64,000 bases of DNA, taken from assembly GCA_900100475.1 (NCBI GenBank), contig FMTU01000008.1, positions 129,984 through 193,983 of the forward strand. Direction: 5' to 3'. Under the pieces are notes generated by a model. That model had not been told where the DNA came from. It saw only the letters and a list, made by a program, of their open reading frames with translations, and ran no database searches. Below, in pieces: positions 52,742-59,963 of this stretch. Each line of letters starts with the position of its first letter. Within the stretch, counting starts at the first letter, position 1. This DNA comes from Sphingobium faniae. GTDB lineage: Bacteria > Pseudomonadota > Alphaproteobacteria > Sphingomonadales > Sphingomonadaceae. The translations under genes were made by a program, and so were the position numbers.

Positions 52742-52934
52742 GGTTCACCCTCCCTGCTGCGGGAGACGGTCCGTAAAGCTTCTCTCCCAATTGACGGACG
52801 AGTTCGCGTTCGGGCCAGGACAGCCGGGGGTCGGCCGCCGAAATGGCAAGCACGCCCATTTCTCTCCAGCCATCGCGTTTGACCTCATCGGCGCTGCGGC
52901 GCTCGCCGCCATAACCGCGGGGATGCCACTTCAT
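52725..52934 (-). CDS. Uncharacterised 69-residue protein
   Basis: The frame reads MKWHPRGYGGERRSADEVKR, then an aromatic/acidic segment LAISAADPRLSWPERELVRQLGEKLYG. Start and end overlap its neighbours (ATGA upstream, 17 bases downstream), which argues for a real, translationally coupled gene. Function unknown. Confidence 0.5.
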   Translation of the reverse strand: MKWHPRGYGGERRSADEVKRDGWREMGVLAISAADPRLSWPERELVRQLGEKLYGPSPAAGRVNHGARS

Positions 52935-53080
52935 TGTGTGGCCTCCCCGGCCAGAGCCGATGATGCACCGACACCGCTGGGGCGGAGGGCTAGGAATGGG
53001 GCGCGGATCGGCAATACCGGGCGGGCTGCCATGGGAGTGGATGCGATGCCGATAGGCAAAGCGGGGGTATGCGAAGCCAT
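52931..53080 (-). CDS. Small upstream frame (49 residues)
   Basis: The minus strand reads MASHTPALPIGIASTPMAAR and onward for 49 codons, with GGAG seven bases before the ATG and a stop that overlaps the next ATG (ATGA). The composition is rich in Ala, Pro and Ser. It may be a genuine small gene or a leader that couples translation of the next gene. Confidence 0.35.
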   Translation of the reverse strand: MASHTPALPIGIASTPMAARPVLPIRAPFLALRPSGVGASSALAGEATQ

Positions 53081-53190
53081 ACAGGTCTCCGTTATGCTGG
53101 GTCAGGACTGAAGGTTTGGGAAGCGGATCAGCGGATCATGGAGGCGCGCGTTGATGTGCGGAAACAACGAGGCGCGGGTTCCCATTCTGA

Positions 53191-53274
53191 TGGGGGACGC
53201 ACACCGACAGGGGTGCGCCCCCATTCTTTAGAATGGGAGTTTCACACCGACAACTTAACAGGGGTGTTAAACTC
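53191..53274. repeat. Two related stem-loops with conserved loops and covarying stems
   Basis: Stem 1 pairs TGGGGG-A-CGCAC (53191-53202) with GTGCG-CCCCCA (53213-53223). Stem 2 pairs GAGTTTCACACC (53237-53248) with GGTGTTAAACTC (53263-53274), one mismatch. Both contain CACACCGACA followed by AGGGGTG while the outer stems differ yet still pair, so structure is conserved. A separate 8-bp-arm palindrome (CCCATTCT-TT-AGAATGGG, 53220-53237) links them. Confidence 0.6.
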
Positions 53275-53296
53275 GCAGAAAACTGCCAGAAATTGA

Positions 53297-53485
53297 AGTT
53301 GCGGAAGGCAGTCGTCGCCAGTGCCTCCGCAACTGGATTGTGGGTGCTACGGCGTATTGTTGCGCAGAGCTGGGGAGGTAGTTGCGAAAACCGCCCGCAA
53401 CTGGATTGCGCGCGTCCCGGCGAAGGGCAGCGCAGCTTCGCGGATTCAGTTGCGGATGATCGCCGCAACTTCCGCAACTGGATTG
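53297..53485. repeat. Repeat field, origin-like (CCGCAACTGGATTG / AGTTGCG)
   Basis: The 14-mer CCGCAACTGGATTG occurs three times (53327, 53395, 53472), plus CCGCAACT at 53463. Reverse-oriented AGTTGCG copies at 53297, 53380 and 53448 form inverted pairs with them. The field begins about 40 bases after the primase-helicase stop. In phage satellites the replication origin often lies directly 3' of the replication gene and carries iterons, so this is a candidate origin. Confidence 0.5.
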
Positions 53486-53524
53486 TGCGCGAAGCTGCGC
53501 AGGGCGCGATTGTCCGGGGCGCGG

Positions 53525-55729
53525 TCACTGGTCCTCCTCCGGATAGACCCAGACCCGCGGGTTCTCGACCGGCAGCGGCCCACCTGACTGGGGGCATTTG
53601 AAATGGCTCGGCAGGACGTCGAGCATGCTGCGATGCAACTCGCCGGTGTCCTCATCGACAATCTCATCGGTCCCGGGAAAGACCATGCCTTCGGTGCACA
53701 TGAATCCGAATTTGGATGTGGTGCCGCCCAATCCATAGGGGCCGCCGTCTCGCACGAATTTGATATAGCCCTTGGTCGCGAGCACGCTGGTCCGGTCCCG
53801 GATGGTGTGCTTGCCGCCAAGCCCTGCCTGGTTCTCAAATTTCTCGGCAAACTGCGTCGAAGTGTAGAGTCGTCCGGCGGCTGCCTCGTCGAGCAGGATC
53901 CCGAGAATTACATCATGCTTGCGCACGCGTTCGGCATCCAGAAGATGGCCGATTTCCTGACGGACCAGCCGGTCACTATTGCTATCCACCTCCATCCATT
54001 GACCGCCGCGCTTGTCGATGAGCATCGGATCGAGGGCGGGACCATTGCGTAGTTCGATCTCGAGCCGCCGCTCGCTATGGGCTTCCAGCGGACGATGCAT
54101 GATGATGCCTGAGGTATAGAAACCGCGCAGGGAACTCGCACCTGACAGCGCCTGGAACGGATCCTCACCAACCTGCTTCTTTGTCAGCTTCTTGGTATGA
54201 TGGGCCAGGATCAGTCCGGCTTCGGGAGCGGCGGCATCGCGCAACGCCTCGACCCGCTGCTGCAGGAAAAACAGCATGGCGGCATTGTCGTTTTCTCCGC
54301 CACCGTCTGGGCCCCCGTCGAACACATTGCGAATGGGGTCGATGCAGATGATGTCGGGCGGCGCGTCCGGAAAATACCTGGCGATCGCGGCGATCGCGAG
54401 CGCGACGCCCTTGTCGTCGAGCAACAGGTTCAGCTTTGGTGTGACAATGAGATTATCCCGTGCCGCTGCCAAAACCTGCGGATCGAGACGGATCGCCTGC
54501 AATCGTTCGCGCAGATAATGATATTGGATCTCGGCCTGAAGGTAAAAGATCCGCAGCGGACGAGGCGGCGTAAACCGCAGAAATGGCCTGCCAGCTGCCA
54601 GGTGCACGAGCATGCAGATCAGGAAATCGCTCTTGCCCACCTTGGGAGCGCCGCCCACAACCAGCATGCCTCCGGGGGTCAGAACGCGCGGTGCAATGAT
54701 ATCGTCGGGCATCGGGCCGCTATCGTCGAGCAGCGCACCCAGCGATAAGGCGGGCAGGGACCAGGGTGCGCGGTATCCAGCAGGGGCGGCCGCCGGGCCG
54801 TTGCGCTCCCGATGGCGCTTCGAAATGCGATCGGCTTCCTCGCGCAGCCGTTCGAGTGGCCAGCTGGGACGCAGCATGGCGGCGTTATATTCGCAGATTG
54901 CTTCCCAAGCCTCGTCCTGGCTGAGCCGGCCTTCGTGGATCATGCGGATGTAATGGCCGATTGCCGCGCTTGCGCCGTCGAAGCGGGTCCAGACATCTTC
55001 GCCGCCTGCACGCACTGGCGTCGTCAAGATCTGGTGGAGGGAAGGTTTTGATGTCGGGGAAGGGGGCGGCGGGCTGAGACCCGGCAGCATCGGCATCGCG
55101 GTGACGGCGGCGGCCATCTCTTCGAGATGGACTTCGTTCGCGCCGCGATGATGCAGAATGTTTACGAGGAGGCGTTCGCCACCTTTCCGGTATAGGGTGC
55201 CTGCGACGCGGATCGGCTGATGGGCCGATCGGAAGGATAGGTCGCCGCCGACCTTGCCAGCGATTTCGCCGCGCACCCGGCACAGGAGCGCGATATCTTC
55301 GCCCACTGCTGGTTCCGACAGCCGCCAGTAGAGGTGCAACTTGCGCTGCCCCTCAGTGGTCAGCCCGCCAGACGCGACCTCGAGCGCCGGTTTGCCAAGA
55401 TAAAGCGCAAGGTGATCCCGCTTGGCATTGATATCGCCATGGTCGAGATCGACGAGAACGGTCTGCATCTGCCGGACATCAGCGGCCTTCGCCTGTCCGG
55501 TTTTCAAAACGGTACCTGGCACGACGAACACGCCCATTCCCGCATCGGCGACCGACCGGGCGAAATCTGCGATCTTGGGAGCGGCTACGGCGTCCGCAGG
55601 CATCCAGATCGTCTGCGGCGCGCGATTCAGATCCTGCCCCTTGTCGACATAGGCACGGACAGGAATGAGGCCGTCGCAGTGGCCCACGACAACATCAACG
55701 AACGTCGCGATCTGCGCCGGGTCGGACAT
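53525..55729 (-). CDS. Primase-helicase (AEP-like domain plus RecA-like AAA_25 ATPase)
   Basis: A 734-residue replication protein. Residues about 30-200 resemble archaeo-eukaryotic-type primase domains (VLVDLDHGD, VASGGLTTEGQRKLHLYW and HQPIRVAGT). Residues about 350-560 form a RecA-like ATPase with Walker A VVGGAPKVGKSDF, Walker B DIICIDPIRN and LILAHHTKK, as in RepA/AAA_25 helicases. The C-terminal part looks like a winged-helix. A start at 55729 is chosen; one 14 codons earlier is possible. It would initiate replication of the island, followed by the repeat field. Confidence 0.82.
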   Translation of the reverse strand: MSDPAQIATFVDVVVGHCDGLIPVRAYVDKGQDLNRAPQTIWMPADAVAAPKIADFARSVADAGMGVFVVPGTVLKTGQAKAADVRQMQTVLVDLDHGDINAKRDHLALYLGKPALEVASGGLTTEGQRKLHLYWRLSEPAVGEDIALLCRVRGEIAGKVGGDLSFRSAHQPIRVAGTLYRKGGERLLVNILHHRGANEVHLEEMAAAVTAMPMLPGLSPPPPSPTSKPSLHQILTTPVRAGGEDVWTRFDGASAAIGHYIRMIHEGRLSQDEAWEAICEYNAAMLRPSWPLERLREEADRISKRHRERNGPAAAPAGYRAPWSLPALSLGALLDDSGPMPDDIIAPRVLTPGGMLVVGGAPKVGKSDFLICMLVHLAAGRPFLRFTPPRPLRIFYLQAEIQYHYLRERLQAIRLDPQVLAAARDNLIVTPKLNLLLDDKGVALAIAAIARYFPDAPPDIICIDPIRNVFDGGPDGGGENDNAAMLFFLQQRVEALRDAAAPEAGLILAHHTKKLTKKQVGEDPFQALSGASSLRGFYTSGIIMHRPLEAHSERRLEIELRNGPALDPMLIDKRGGQWMEVDSNSDRLVRQEIGHLLDAERVRKHDVILGILLDEAAAGRLYTSTQFAEKFENQAGLGGKHTIRDRTSVLATKGYIKFVRDGGPYGLGGTTSKFGFMCTEGMVFPGTDEIVDEDTGELHRSMLDVLPSHFKCPQSGGPLPVENPRVWVYPEEDQ

Positions 55730-55743
55730 AGCGGGGGCGCCGT

Positions 55744-55818
55744 CTAGCGGCTGAGGAGAATGACGATCCACAGGACCTGCTCCGCCGGAAGGGTCGCCAG
55801 AAAGATGGGGAAGCGCAT
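55744..55818 (-). CDS. Possible 24-residue hydrophobic peptide
   Basis: The frame MRFPIFLATLPAEQVLWIVI ends LLSR and lies exactly between the AlpA stop (two bases away) and the primase start (14 bases). It could be a leader peptide or a small membrane protein; the tight packing is the only support. Confidence 0.25.
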   Translation of the reverse strand: MRFPIFLATLPAEQVLWIVILLSR

Positions 55819-55819
55819 G

Positions 55820-56023
55820 TTACTGCGCTCCGGGATTCTGGCGCGCCGTGCGGTCGCGCAGTTGTTCGGCCTCGAACGCCTCGATGTCCTCGAGGCGGTA
55901 AACCACGCGGCCGCCGAGCTTGACGAATTGCGGGCCTTCGCCGGTCCAGCGCCAGCGCTCAAGCGTGCGGTGGGAGATATTCCAGCGATCAGCGAGATCG
56001 ATCTGATTGAGATGCTTTGTCAT
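55820..56023 (-). CDS. AlpA-like helix-turn-helix regulator/excisionase
   Basis: A 67-residue MerR/AlpA-type winged-helix protein: NQIDLADRWNISHRTLERWR, the GEGPQFVKLGGRVVYRLEDI wing and the EAFEAEQLRD tail. AlpA proteins are the control switch of Gram-negative phage-inducible islands and of P4-like elements. It is the first gene of the replication unit and precedes the primase by 90 bases. The upstream gap of 196 bp to the QueC-like gene should hold its promoter. Confidence 0.85.
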   Translation of the reverse strand: MTKHLNQIDLADRWNISHRTLERWRWTGEGPQFVKLGGRVVYRLEDIEAFEAEQLRDRTARQNPGAQ

Positions 56024-56219
56024 AATATCACTCCGTTGATCCGAGGTTTTCCGGGCTTCGAGGAGCCCCTTGGAAGTACGTCGATTTTCGTTGGAGTGTG
56101 CGTTTCGCGATATAATCAGTGCCGAATTTTGTTGTGACGCGGCGCCTCTACCGGCGCGCACGGTACTGCGAATTATGGATGCCAGCTGTGACATCGACCC
56201 GTTGGCGATGTGACATCGG

Positions 56220-58070
56220 CTATTCCTGCTGCAGCAAATCCCCGAGTGACAGCTCGCGCAGCTGCGGGTTGATTCGATATCCATTGCCGGCCTGACTTTC
56301 GATCAGGCTCTTCCTATCCAACGGCAGCCCCTGTCCCACGACCAACTGCTCAGTCACGGCCTCGCGTAGGCGTCCCACCTGCTGGCGCACTGACTGCTCT
56401 GTAATTCCAAGTTCCGCCGCAAGTTTTGGGGCGGAAACGAATGGGACATCTTCGCCTTCAGACTTGCCCTGGCGGAATGGAGCGACCAGCGCATTGAAAA
56501 GCTCGAAGTTCTTTCCGTCCAGTACAACGTCACCTCGGAATCGGATCGCATGAGCCTTGGCATCGACCGCGAATTCAAGAACCGGCGCCGAAAGCCGGTC
56601 GACAAATTCTTTGGCATCCTGTTGATAATTTGAGGGTTCGCACACTTCGATCCGCGATCGATTGTGAAGCATCGCCAACAACGACCCGGGCGGGAGTGTG
56701 CCGCGGATCAGTTCTGACCGATTGGTTTGCGCAGCACCCTCAAGAACAGCCATTACGTCGTGATGATGGCGGAGATACATATCATAAATGCGGTCGGGCG
56801 CTTCGTGCCGCGGGGTATCAGTGAACTGATCGATCGCGGATACAATTTCCGTATATTTCGCGAGGAACCGGTCTTTCGGCACGTCCCCAAAATCCCGGAA
56901 AAACTTTACATAGGCTGCAGCCATCCGCACGTCGCGATCGTGTGTGCGATCACCAGTCAGGAGATCTACACGATAAAGATCAGCGGATTCCACTTCACCC
57001 AGACCGGCAGCAAGCACCGCAAATCGCCGATCGATGCATTGCGAACATACCCCGCAATGGGGCTGCTTTTTCGTCATCGCGCGCGGGCGCGTGCAGCTGT
57101 TCGTTTTCGCCAAGAGATCGGCACCGCTATGTTCGTCAATCTTTCGCGCCACATCGGTTTTGGTCAGCCACTGAAACGGTGTCCGGACATTGATCTCTCG
57201 TTCGAGGATCGATGAGAAGAACGTCTCAAAGCCCCGGATGACCCTAGGATGTGTGGTTCGGGTTGCACGGGCTCCCAGGACGTCCGCAGCAATCGGAATG
57301 TTGAGACTGACCACCCCGTTTTCGTAAAATGTGATCTCGTCCTTGCCGAACATCCTGGCGACAACGACGCCCAGGGTTGCAAACAGGAAAGACCGGGTGC
57401 GCTGAGTATATTCGACAGGGTCTGAGCCAGTGTTTGTGATATTCACCGGGACGAAGAACATTCGTGGACCGGAAGCGCGTTGGTTTAGGGCTTCAATCAA
57501 CTGCTTTTGAATGTTGAATATCTTGGATGCGGCATGGTGACCGACCAGCACCATTTTTTTGCCTTCTGCCTGCGCTTCGATCACCCCGGCAAATGAATCC
57601 ATTCCCCCCGAGAAAAGTGCGATTTCATCGGGCTGATCCGTACGATCGGTAAGGTCGGAGAAGTAGGCTTCGCTCGCCGCCAACGGGGACTTCGCCGGAA
57701 CAAACTCAAATGTATAATGGTCGTCTGACAGGAAGCCGAGCATATTTTCCAGGCCTTCCCGGACTTCCTCACGCTGCCAGATGATGTGTGATCGTACAGG
57801 AATTTGAAAGACCATCCTGCGCCGCCAGCCGGCACCATAGTCGGTCAGCAATTCTGAACCACGCCTTGTCTGCTGATCTGCGCAATAGACATAGGCCGCG
57901 ACCTCAAGCAGATCGAGCAGGACATCGGGAATATTGCTGACCAGGGCCTTGCTGATATCTGCGATCCGCAGATTGATGTTTCTGGCTGCCCCTTGCACAT
58001 CCATTGCCCGACGGTCGCCTTGCGCCGGCAGCAAGAAATCCACGCCACCACAGGCGAATTCAAATTGCAC
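56220..58070 (-). CDS. QueC-like PP-loop ATPase with C-terminal winged helix (candidate defence enzyme)
   Basis: A 616-residue enzyme related to QueC (7-cyano-7-deazaguanine synthase). The PP-loop SGGMDS is at residues 154-159, and four cysteines (326, and 339/342/345 in HCGVCSQC) match the QueC zinc site. An N-terminal domain of about 140 residues precedes it. About 90 C-terminal residues read as a winged helix (SAPKLAAELGITEQSVRQQV, then the wing GNGYRINPQL). QueC proper is about 230 residues, so this is much enlarged, as in QatC and Cap9 of anti-phage systems. It starts with GTG inside the partner gene (11-base overlap). A queuosine role is unlikely, as no other que gene is near. Confidence 0.78.
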   Translation of the reverse strand: MQFEFACGGVDFLLPAQGDRRAMDVQGAARNINLRIADISKALVSNIPDVLLDLLEVAAYVYCADQQTRRGSELLTDYGAGWRRRMVFQIPVRSHIIWQREEVREGLENMLGFLSDDHYTFEFVPAKSPLAASEAYFSDLTDRTDQPDEIALFSGGMDSFAGVIEAQAEGKKMVLVGHHAASKIFNIQKQLIEALNQRASGPRMFFVPVNITNTGSDPVEYTQRTRSFLFATLGVVVARMFGKDEITFYENGVVSLNIPIAADVLGARATRTTHPRVIRGFETFFSSILEREINVRTPFQWLTKTDVARKIDEHSGADLLAKTNSCTRPRAMTKKQPHCGVCSQCIDRRFAVLAAGLGEVESADLYRVDLLTGDRTHDRDVRMAAAYVKFFRDFGDVPKDRFLAKYTEIVSAIDQFTDTPRHEAPDRIYDMYLRHHHDVMAVLEGAAQTNRSELIRGTLPPGSLLAMLHNRSRIEVCEPSNYQQDAKEFVDRLSAPVLEFAVDAKAHAIRFRGDVVLDGKNFELFNALVAPFRQGKSEGEDVPFVSAPKLAAELGITEQSVRQQVGRLREAVTEQLVVGQGLPLDRKSLIESQAGNGYRINPQLRELSLGDLLQQE

Positions 58071-58854
58071 CGGACGACGCCCTTATTGCCAATTCCGCAC
58101 TTATCTTTGTCAGGGCGTGGGAAGCAAAGTTACGCGTCTGCAAACGCGAGATCTGCCGGTCTTTGACATATACGTTCTTTGCTAGCCACTCTCTCGAGAA
58201 ACCGCGCATGATAAGCGTCGTCTCTTCACAATGACGACGAACAGAACGATCGAGAAGTGACATGTCGCCAAGCGAATGTGCCAGTTTGTCGGGGCCAATA
58301 TGCTTGGACCATTCCCGGTCCAGGTAGTAGCGAATGTTGCGCTCTGTCAGCTTCGTGAAAAATCGTTGGGCAAGTTCACCAAATTTGTCTGGTGATCCCA
58401 AGGTTGCCAGCGTCGTCCTTTCGTCGTCATTGCCAGCCTGCCAAAGGGTTGGAAGCCGCTCCTGTGCCACTTCATAAAGGGCCGCGATCCCGGCTTGGCG
58501 CGACATCTCGCCCAAATCGGTTATGTGCGCGTCGGCCCGACGAATGACCTTTTCGATAGTGGTATCAAAGCCGATCACCACGTCCAACAGGGACGGAACT
58601 GACGGGGCTTCAATTCCAAGCTCTTTAAGAGCTGCAGCGAAATCTGCGGATTTTGCAGCCTGCGGAATCTTGATTAGCAACCAGCATACCTCGACGAATG
58701 CAGCATCGTTTGCGGCTCGTTTCAGAGCTTTTTCAGTTGCCTTGTAGATGGCGTCCGCCAACGTCGCCACATCAACGTCTCCTGCGGCAAGGTAGGCGAC
58801 AATGTCTTTCCATTTTCGAGATGCAGGCAATTTTCCAAGCCTGACGTGCCCCAT
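58060..58854 (-). CDS. Partner protein of the QueC-like enzyme, N-terminal Met-Gly (unrecognised)
   Basis: A 264-residue mostly helical protein with no family I recognise. It begins MGHVRLGKLPASRKWKDIV, a basic segment right after Met-Gly, and then alternating helices to a basic C-terminus. AGGGAGGGG five bases before the ATG is a very strong ribosome binding site. It is translated before the QueC-like gene and overlaps it by 11 bases. In type IV CBASS and Qat, QueC-like enzymes are reported to attach a deazaguanine to the N-terminal glycine of a partner. A Gly at position 2 is therefore notable; the analogy is inference. Confidence 0.6.
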   Translation of the reverse strand: MGHVRLGKLPASRKWKDIVAYLAAGDVDVATLADAIYKATEKALKRAANDAAFVEVCWLLIKIPQAAKSADFAAALKELGIEAPSVPSLLDVVIGFDTTIEKVIRRADAHITDLGEMSRQAGIAALYEVAQERLPTLWQAGNDDERTTLATLGSPDKFGELAQRFFTKLTERNIRYYLDREWSKHIGPDKLAHSLGDMSLLDRSVRRHCEETTLIMRGFSREWLAKNVYVKDRQISRLQTRNFASHALTKISAELAIRASSGAI

Positions 58855-59283
58855 GGAAGCCCCTCCCTGTCGCTAAAACCAAGCGATCGAAGCACAGGCT
58901 ATCCATTTATTGCTTTTAATCAATCATTACCGTCATCATCAGTACATCGCTTGTCGAATGTTTTCCGTTTTCGTTGAAAATCTCAAACGGTAAATATGTC
59001 TATCGGCATCATGATATCGGTGCTTTGTCGCAATTCGGTATCATAATATTATTGATACATAGAAATCGCCGAAGACAGTTCCTTTCGTTTTGGCCCGGAA
59101 ATCACGAATCAAATTACGCAGATTTTCTTTCCGTCCGATCTGCACCTCGGATCGAGCGGGCCTCACATATCGAACCATTTCTCATGATTGCGCAAAACCA
59201 CGACAAGCATATGATATTGCTTGTTTCCATGAGGATCGCCCGCTTACCGTCTTGGCAATCAACCTCCATTGCGAACGGTCTCC
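58855..59283. other. AT-rich intergenic region between the QueC-like operon and the recombinase module
   Basis: This 429-bp divergent gap is clearly more AT-rich than its surroundings. It includes a dyad at 59038-59058 (GTATCA..TGATAC). It must hold promoters for both the partner gene (minus) and the recombinase module (plus). Attachment-site halves for a large serine recombinase could also be here. An open frame at 58974-59417 has no family resemblance. Confidence 0.5.
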
Positions 59284-59499
59284 ATGCCCAGCCAGACACC
59301 CAAACCAAATGGCCTTTGCCCGACCCAAATGACCGCCGACGCCCGGCTCTCCGAGTTGGGCCGCATCATCGCTGCCGGCATCCTGCGCCTGCGCGAACAG
59401 TCCAGCCCTTTATCTGATCATGGCGGAGATAGTTCGCTCGCTATCCTGCCCGCCAAGAGCGTCAGTCGTCCCGGGGCACGAGCCCGGATTGGAGAATGA
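59284..59499 (+). CDS. Small protein heading the serine recombinase module
   Basis: A 71-residue protein, MPSQTPKPNGLCPTQMTADA then RLSELGRIIAAGILRLREQ and a basic tail. Short proteins with this MT...RL.ELG.I.A.GI.RLR start regularly precede DUF2924 genes in alphaproteobacteria. The stop overlaps the DUF2924 start (ATGA). Its function is unknown; it may assist recombinase binding. Confidence 0.6.
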   Translation: MPSQTPKPNGLCPTQMTADARLSELGRIIAAGILRLREQSSPLSDHGGDSSLAILPAKSVSRPGARARIGE

Positions 59500-59963
59500 T
59501 GATGCAAAAACAGGACAATGCACAGGTGCTGGCCAGGCTGGCGGCCCTGAAGGACATGACGGTCAGGGAACTGAAATCAGAATGGCAGGCCCTGATGGGA
59601 TCGGCGGCGCCCAATAATAGCCGATCGTTTCTGGAGCAGCGGCTGGCCTACCGGATCCAAGAACTGACCCTTGGTGGAGTGGCCAAGCCGGTCAGGCAGC
59701 TGCTCGATGCGCTGGCCGACGAGGTCGAGGGCAAGAAGGTCCGCAAGTCTGTGATTTCTGATCCTCGCAACCCGTTGATCGGCACGCGGCTGGTGCGCGA
59801 ATGGGACGGCGCCGAGCATGTCATCACCGTGCTGAGCGACGGGTTCGACTGGCAAGGGCGGCGCTACAAGTCGCTGTCGGCGGTCGCCCGCGACATCACC
59901 GGCACGCAGTGGAATGGCTACCGCTTCTTCGGCCTGCGGGAAAACAAGAGGGACGCGGCATGA
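59496..59963 (+). CDS. DUF2924 protein, serine recombinase partner
   Basis: A 155-residue DUF2924 protein. It shows LARLAALKDMTVRELKSEWQ, the N-N-S-R-S-F-L-E-Q-R-LAYRIQEL segment, and GTRLVREWDGAEHVITVLSD followed by the YKSLSAVARDITGTQWNGYRFFGL end, which looks like a DNA-binding fold (as in the T5orf172/DUF2924 group). The stop overlaps the recombinase ATG (ATGA). It is always found beside such recombinases and is likely a recombination directionality or accessory factor. Confidence 0.85.
   Translation: MMMQKQDNAQVLARLAALKDMTVRELKSEWQALMGSAAPNNSRSFLEQRLAYRIQELTLGGVAKPVRQLLDALADEVEGKKVRKSVISDPRNPLIGTRLVREWDGAEHVITVLSDGFDWQGRRYKSLSAVARDITGTQWNGYRFFGLRENKRDAA

Noticed and set aside
53297..53485. 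CRISPR-like array
   Set aside because: The repeats are 14 bp, mixed in orientation, with unequal spacing and no cas genes; an iteron/inverted-repeat field fits better.
56220..58070. Genuine queuosine biosynthesis (queC)
   Set aside because: The protein is more than twice the length of QueC with extra domains, no queD, queE or queF is nearby, and it is coupled to an unknown partner inside a mobile island.
58974..59417. 147-codon open frame upstream of the recombinase module
   Set aside because: No family resemblance; its end overlaps the recognisable 71-residue gene in another phase, and the region looks like an AT-rich promoter area.
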